Shown piece by piece: positions 58,985-64,000 of a DNA stretch of 64,000 bases. This DNA is from Burkholderiaceae bacterium (GTDB taxonomy: Bacteria; Pseudomonadota; Gammaproteobacteria; Burkholderiales; Burkholderiaceae_E). The stretch covers positions 1,488,001 to 1,552,000 of the forward strand of contig JAOSJU010000001.1 in NCBI GenBank assembly GCA_027493945.1, written 5' to 3'. Position 1 is the stretch's first letter, and each line of letters begins with the position of its first letter. A program made the translations under genes and the position numbers. Under the pieces are notes generated by a model. It had not been told where the DNA came from. It did not search any database and saw nothing but the letters and a program-made list of their open reading frames with translations.

Positions 58985-60616
58985 ATGAAGCTCGCCGGGC
59001 TCGAACTCGCCTTCGATCGGCTGGATGCGCCGCTGCCGATCTGGCGCGCACGCGTCGCCCCCGCCGATTGGCAGCCCGCCGCGCTGGCGGTCGCGGCGGC
59101 GGGCGGGCGCCTCGTCGCGCTGTGGGGCAGCGATCGCCGAGCCGCCGGCGGCCGGGGTGGCGACAACGCCGCCGATGCCGGCGGCTTCGCGGTCTGCGCG
59201 GCCTACGCGGTGCCCGAGGGACTGGCCTGGCTCGATCTTGCACTCGACGCTGGGTCGCCGGCGTTCGCCGACCTAGGCGAGATCTTTCCCGCCGCGGTGC
59301 GCATGCAGCGCGCAATCACCGACCTGCTGGGGATCGAGGTCCGCAACGCGCGCGACACCCGTCCCTGGCTGGACCACGGCCTGTGGCCGGCCGGGCTGCG
59401 GCCGCTCGCCGCCGGCCCAGAGGCACCGGCAACGCCCGCGACAGCCGGATCGCCGCCCCCTGGCGCGCACACCGCGCCGGCCCCGCAGCCCGACACGCTG
59501 CCCGCCGACTATCCGTTCGTGCGCGTCGAAGGCGACGGCGTGCACGAGATCGCGGTCGGCCCGGTGCACGCCGGGATCATCGAGCCCGGGCACTTCCGCT
59601 TCTCGGCGGTCGGCGAGAAAGTGCTGCGGCTCGAAGAGCGCCTCGGCTACACGCACAAGGGCATCGAGCGGCGCTTCACCGAACTGCAGCCGCTCGAAGC
59701 CCACCGGCTCGCCGCACGGGTGTCGGGCGACTCGACGGTCGCCTTCGCGTGGGCGTACTGCATGGCGCTCGAATCGGCCGCAGGCTGCCGGGTGCCAGAG
59801 CGCGCGCAATGGCTGCGCGCGCTGATGCTCGAGCGCGAGCGCGTCGCCAACCATCTCGGCGACCTCGGCTCGCTGGGCAACGACGCCGGCCTCGCGTTCG
59901 GGCTGGCGCAGTTCTCGCGGCTGCGCGAAGACTGGCAGCGGCTGTCGGCCGACGTGTTCGGCCACCGGTTCATGATGGACCGCGTGGTGCCCGGCGGCGT
60001 GGCCGCCGACCCGGCGCCGGTGCAGCTCGACCGGATGCGTGCGCAGTGCGACGCGATCGAGCGCGAGGTGCTCGCGTTGCACGCGATCTACGACGAGCAC
60101 GCCGGCCTGCAGGACCGCTTCATGGGCACCGGCCGCGTCACGCCGCAACTGGCGGCGCAACTCGGCCTGACCGGCCTGGCCGGGCGCGCCAGCGGGCAGG
60201 CCGCCGACCTGCGCTGCGATCACCCGTGGCCGCCCTACGACCGGCTGCAGGTGGCGATGGCCACGCAGACCGGGGGCGACGTCGCCGCACGCGTGAACGT
60301 GCGCTTCGACGAGGCGATCGAGTCGCTGCGGCTGGTGCGCGAGCTGTGCGCCGCGCTGCCCGGGGGCGCGCAGCGCGCTGCGCTCGCGCTGCCGGCACGC
60401 GAATCGTTCGGCGCCGGCTGGATCGAGGGCTGGCGCGGCGAATCGTTCGTCGCGCTCGAACTCGATGCCGGCGGCGCGATCCGCCGCTGCCACTGCCACG
60501 ATCCGTCCTGGCAGAACTGGCCGGTGATCGAGCATGCGGCGATCGGCAACATCGTTCCCGACTTCCCGCTGATCAACAAGTCGTTCAACCTCGCCTATTC
60601 GGGACACGACCTCTGA
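58985..60616 (+). CDS. Hydrogenase/NuoCD-like large subunit without [NiFe] cysteines
   Basis: A 543-residue protein with a NuoC-like first third (VRNARDTRPWLDHGLWP, PADYPFVRVEGDGVHEIAVGPVHAGIIEPGHFRF) and a NuoD/HycE-like remainder (RLGYTHKGIERRF, LMLERERVANHLGDLG, IVPDFPLINKSFNLAYSGHDL). In [NiFe] hydrogenases two CxxC motifs hold the metals. Here the first is ARVSGDSTVAF and the second DPSWQNWPV, so the nickel ligands are lost. The complex therefore cannot be a hydrogenase of the usual kind. Confidence 0.88.
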   Translation: MKLAGLELAFDRLDAPLPIWRARVAPADWQPAALAVAAAGGRLVALWGSDRRAAGGRGGDNAADAGGFAVCAAYAVPEGLAWLDLALDAGSPAFADLGEIFPAAVRMQRAITDLLGIEVRNARDTRPWLDHGLWPAGLRPLAAGPEAPATPATAGSPPPGAHTAPAPQPDTLPADYPFVRVEGDGVHEIAVGPVHAGIIEPGHFRFSAVGEKVLRLEERLGYTHKGIERRFTELQPLEAHRLAARVSGDSTVAFAWAYCMALESAAGCRVPERAQWLRALMLERERVANHLGDLGSLGNDAGLAFGLAQFSRLREDWQRLSADVFGHRFMMDRVVPGGVAADPAPVQLDRMRAQCDAIEREVLALHAIYDEHAGLQDRFMGTGRVTPQLAAQLGLTGLAGRASGQAADLRCDHPWPPYDRLQVAMATQTGGDVAARVNVRFDEAIESLRLVRELCAALPGGAQRAALALPARESFGAGWIEGWRGESFVALELDAGGAIRRCHCHDPSWQNWPVIEHAAIGNIVPDFPLINKSFNLAYSGHDL

Positions 60617-60617
60617 C

Positions 60618-61127
60618 ATGTGGAAGATCGCCAGGCAGATCATTCGCACCGGCATCCGCACCGAGCCGGCGCCGCGCGCGGCCGAAGCACCGCGCGCCGA
60701 AGCCGAGCGCATCCAGCGCGAGATCCTCGAGGTGCTCGGCAAGGCGCTCGCGATCCGCGTGGTCGATACCGGTTCGTGCAACGGCTGCGAGCTCGAGATG
60801 CACGCGCTGGGCAACCCGTACTACAACGTCGAAGGACTCGGGATCAGGTTCGTCGCGAGCCCGCGGCATGCCGACATGCTGCTGGTCACCGGGCCGGTAT
60901 CGCGGCACATGGCGCTCGCGCTGCGGCGCACCTGGGAGGCCACGCCCGAGCCGCGGCTGGTGGTCGCGGTCGGCGACTGCGGCTGCACCGGCGGGATCTT
61001 CGGCGAGAGTTACGCGAGCCTTGGGCGCGTCTCGAACGTGATTCCGGTCGACGTCGAGGTGCCGGGCTGCCCGCCCGCGCCGGTCGAGATCCTGCGCGGC
61101 ATCCTCGCCGCGGTGCGCCGCGGCTAG
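60618..61127 (+). CDS. HyfI/NuoB-like small subunit with N2-type cluster site
   Basis: A 169-residue protein. The cluster cysteines are all present: DTGSCNGCELE, VAVGDCGCTGGIFG and VEVPGCPPAPVEILRG. It holds the [4Fe-4S] cluster next to the large subunit. Its ATG follows the large-subunit stop by one base. It ends the complex operon; the next gene is convergent 3 bp away. Confidence 0.92.
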   Translation: MWKIARQIIRTGIRTEPAPRAAEAPRAEAERIQREILEVLGKALAIRVVDTGSCNGCELEMHALGNPYYNVEGLGIRFVASPRHADMLLVTGPVSRHMALALRRTWEATPEPRLVVAVGDCGCTGGIFGESYASLGRVSNVIPVDVEVPGCPPAPVEILRGILAAVRRG

Positions 61128-61130
61128 CGC

Positions 61131-62277
61131 TCAGTACGTACCGGGCACCGAGGATGCTGCGGTCGACTTTCTTCACGTCGCGCAGGCCGCAAAAACCCAT
61201 CGTGACGTCGAGTTCCTTGCGCAGGATCCCCAGCGCGGTGGTCACGCCGGCCTCGCCCATCGCGCCCAGCCCGTAGACGAACGCGCGCCCGACGTGCACC
61301 GCGCGCGCGCCGAGCGCGAGCGCCTTGATCACGTCCTGCCCGGAGCGCACGCCGCTGTCCAGGTGCACTTCCATGCGCCCGCGCACCGCCTCGGCGATCG
61401 CCGGCAGCGCGCGGATCGCCGACAGCGCGCCGTCGAGCTGGCGGCCCCCGTGGTTCGAGACGATCAGCGCGTCGGCACCGCTGGCGATCGCGGGCTCGAT
61501 GTCCTCGGGATCGAGGATGCCCTTGAGGATCAGCTTGCCCTGCCACTGGTCGCGCACCCACTTCACGTCGTCCCAGTCGAGCGTCGGGTCGAACTGCTGG
61601 TTGGTCCACGAGGACAGCGAGCTCAGGTCGTCGACCCCCTTCGCATGGCCGGCGATGTTGCGGAACGTGCGCCGCTTCGTGCGCAGCATGCCGAGGCACC
61701 AGCGCGGCTTGGTCGCGAGGTTCACCAGGTTCGCGAGCGTGGGCTTGGGCGGCGCCGACAGGCCGTTGCGGATGTCCTTGTGCCTCTGGCCCATCACCTG
61801 CAGGTCGAGCGTGAGCACCAGCGCCGGGCACTGCGCCGCGCGCGCCCGCTCGATCAGCCGGGTGATGAAGTCGCGGTCGCGCATCACGTAGAGCTGGAAC
61901 CAGAACGGCGCGTCGGTGTTTTCCGCCACGTCCTCGATCGAGCAGATGCTCATCGTGGACAGCGTGAACGGCACTCCGGCCTTCGCGGCGGCGCGCGCGG
62001 CGAGGATCTCGCCGTCGGCGTGCTGCATGCCGGTCAGGCCGACCGGGGCGAGCGCGATCGGCATCGACACCGGCTGGCCGACCATCGTGCTGACCAGCGA
62101 GCGGTTGTCGATGTCGACCGCGACCCGCTGGCGCAGCTTGATCGACGCGAAATCGCTTTCATTGGCCCGATAGGTGCTCTCGGTCCACGCCCCCGAGTCA
62201 GCGTACTCGTAGAACATCTTCGGCACGCGCCGCCTGGCGAGCAGGCGGAGGTCTTCGATGCAGGTGATCACGGGCAT
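61131..62277 (-). CDS. lldD: FMN-dependent alpha-hydroxy-acid dehydrogenase (LldD-like), one frame break at 61148-61149
   Basis: About 381 residues after removal of one C (plus strand), which turns the run-on tail into ILVPGTY and a stop at 61131. Key residues are seen: YYADSG-like FYEYADSGAW, PIALAPVGLTGM, FQLYVMRD, LTLDLQVMGQRH, LILKGILDPED and the catalytic VSNHGGRQLDGA. It oxidises L-lactate or a similar acid and passes electrons to quinone. The break affects only the last few codons. A different hydroxy acid as substrate is possible. Confidence 0.88.
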
Positions 62278-62439
62278 GTTGGCACGAATCGATCGTTGGG
62301 GGCGAGCCACTATAGACGATCTGGCCTGCACCGCGACAGTGGCCGGCGCCTGCGAAATCCGTCACCATGGGGTGCCCAGAAGGAGTGGCATCATGGCGCC
62401 TCCCCACACGGAAGCCGAAGAACTCATGGGAACCATGCC

Positions 62440-62631
62440 GCCCGCCGCTGCTGCGGGTACGCCAGACCGTAGCCCAGTCACGTCCACGATCGCTGCTTGT
62501 GGTGTATCGCGAGCCAGCGTCGCCAGGATGCGCGCCCGATTCACTTCGCGGGCGTGGCGCGCCCCCCTGGAGCGCACCTCCTCGAGCGGTTGCCTGTCCC
62601 TGCCGGATAAGTCCAACGGGATCGGGCGCAT
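62440..62631 (-). pseudogene. Fragment of an IS630-type transposase
   Basis: The minus strand reads MRPIPLDLSGRDRQPLEEV, then HAREVNRARILATLARDTPQAA, the N-terminal helix-turn-helix of IS630-family transposases; ATVWRTR follows in another frame. The catalytic DDE part is absent. The remaining parts of the 537-bp gap 62278-62814 (both sides of this fragment) show nothing I can identify. Confidence 0.55.
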
Positions 62632-62814
62632 GCCAATCTCCGCCCAGACGCGATGAACATGACGCCACTGCATTCATGTTGCATTATTCATGCGTTGTCG
62701 CACTAGAGCGTCGCCGATCACAGACCATTCTTGGCGGGGACGCGTGCCCTGACCTCTGCGGCGAACGTCGATTCCCACGGTCGAAGCGGAACGCGCATCC
62801 TCGAGACGTACCCC

Positions 62815-63958
62815 ATGAAGCTCGTATTCCTCACGAACCACGTCTCGCCGTATCGGGTCTCGACTCTAGTTGCGTTGCGCAAGCGGGTCGATCGACTCAC
62901 CATCGTGCTCTCCTCGCGCGACTGCGCGCCCGGTCTGCCGGAGGCAGACATCGAGGTCGAGTACCTGAACAGCATCAAGATCCCGCGCACGCGCCGGCAC
63001 GCCAACGGCTACATCGAACGCTACGAAGTCCATGTGCCGTACGGCGTGATCGGTACGCTGCGTCGGCTCGAACCTGATTGCCTGCTGGCCGCCGAGTTCG
63101 GCGCGCGCACGGCGATGGGAGCGGTTTACTGCAAGCTGTACAGCAAGCCGCTCGTCGTGCACGCCGATCTGTCCGAGGAGTACGAGCGGGGGGCGCGGCA
63201 AGGCGCGCAAGATGCTCCGTACGATGCTTTTGAAGGGTATCGATCGCGTGCTGGTGAACGGTCAGAGCGGTGCCCGCTACATTGAGTCGCTCGGCTACGC
63301 CCGCAAACGGATGATCCACCTGCCGTATGCGACCGACACTGACCACTTCGGCGATGTGATCCACGACTCACCCAACGACGGCGTGCTGCGGATGGTCTAT
63401 GTCGGGCAGTTGATCGAGCGGAAGGGTCTCGAGCCGTTCATCCGCCAGCTCGGCATGCTGCTCGCGCAGCAGCCCGACACCCGCGTCGAGCTGACGCTCG
63501 CGGGAGCCGGTGACCAGCGCGAGATGCTGAACGCACTGCCCCGCCCTGCCAATCTCGAGCTGAAGCTGCCGGGCTCGGTTGCGTATGACAAGCTCGGCGG
63601 ATTCTACGCAGGATTCGACGTGTTCGTGATACCGACGCTCAGCGACACATGGGGCCTGGTCGTCAACGAATCGATGGCGAGCGGCCTACCGGTGCTCGGC
63701 AGCCGCCAGGCGCAGGCAGTCGAGGAAATGGTCGAGGACGGCAAGCAGGGCTGGGTGTTCGACGCGACGTCGACCGACAGCATCGCGTCCACGATCGCGC
63801 GCTGCCTTGACACGCCACGCGAACAGCGACAGCAGATGGGCGACGCCGCCCGCGTGGTCGCGCTACGCATCTCTCCGGCCTATGCGGCTGGGCAGATCCA
63901 CGAGGCCTGTCGACAGGCAATGGCAGAACGGGGCGAGACCGTGGCGCCCACCAGCTGA
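62815..63958 (+). CDS. Glycosyltransferase family 4 protein, one frame break at 63188-63193
   Basis: About 380 residues when one G is removed from the six-G run. The N-terminal Rossmann domain starts MKLVFLTNHVSPYRVSTL. The C-terminal donor-sugar domain has RMVYVGQLIERKGLEPFI, FVIPTLSDTWGLVVNESMASGLPVLGS with the GT4 E-x7-E pattern. It transfers a sugar from a nucleotide donor, probably in surface polysaccharide synthesis; the product is unknown. The cluster appears to continue past the window. Confidence 0.85.
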
Positions 63959-64000
63959 ATCAGCCGTTGCGAACCGCGGCCATCGCGTCGAGGTAGATCT

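Noticed and set aside
58985..60616. True [NiFe] hydrogenase large subunit
   Set aside because: Both cysteine pairs that bind nickel and iron are replaced.

Overview
The window is about 64 kb of high-GC bacterial chromosome. The genes and their order (mlaFED-mlaA opposite kdsD-kdsC-lptCAB-rpoN-ptsN-hprK-rapZ; lolB-ispE-tRNA-Gln-prs-rplY-pth; a yeaG/yeaH/spoVR stress cluster) fit a betaproteobacterium, most likely of the order Burkholderiales. I cannot name genus or species from the sequence.

Layout. 1-10.2 kb: envelope biogenesis and nitrogen/PTS control. The Mla phospholipid-transport genes run leftwards and the Kdo/Lpt/rpoN/ptsN/hprK/rapZ genes run rightwards from a shared intergenic region. 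10.2-14.4 kb: mutY, a dynamin-like GTPase and mutM on the minus strand. 14.4-19.8 kb: a TPR lipoprotein, lolB, ispE, tRNA-Gln, prs and rplY. 19.8-25 kb: a Bcr/CflA-type exporter, a MalT-like LuxR regulator, pth and a small SET-domain protein. 25-29.7 kb: prkA(yeaG)-yeaH-spoVR. 29.9-32.8 kb: a cytosolic 5'-nucleotidase, a 4Fe-4S protein and ychF.

32.8-44.2 kb is an accessory island on the plus strand: DUF499 AAA+ ATPase, a small unknown protein, an AlbA_2/Schlafen-type protein, a DUF1156 adenine-specific DNA methylase, a stretch of uncertain coding status, and a PLD-nuclease/SNF2-helicase fusion. This matches a helicase-methylase-ATPase (Hma-like) anti-phage grouping with extra embedded genes. 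Its right edge abuts a remnant of an ABC-2 permease gene.

44.8-51.9 kb: an FTR1 iron permease faces a minus-strand carbon operon, gnd-zwf-pgl-glucokinase-GH15 glucoamylase. That operon can release glucose from glucans or trehalose-type substrates, phosphorylate it and burn it through the oxidative pentose phosphate pathway. 52-52.7 kb: a SIMPL-domain periplasmic protein. 52.8-61.1 kb: a ribbon-helix-helix regulator, whose start is preceded by a sigma70-like promoter and a perfect palindrome, overlaps a six-gene membrane complex. The complex resembles hydrogenase-4/formate hydrogenlyase, but its large subunit lacks the [NiFe]-binding cysteines while its small subunit keeps the N2-type cluster cysteines; it is therefore an energy-converting-hydrogenase-related (Ehr-type) complex. 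Its operon is split by 765 bp that contain three inverted-repeat pairs. 61.1-64 kb: an FMN-dependent alpha-hydroxy-acid dehydrogenase, a transposase remnant and a glycosyltransferase.

A caution for every reader: at least 16 single-base frame breaks, mostly in short homopolymers, interrupt otherwise well conserved genes, including housekeeping ones (rplY, lolB, zwf). The most economical reading is residual assembly error, so interrupted genes are described here as single genes with the break position given.
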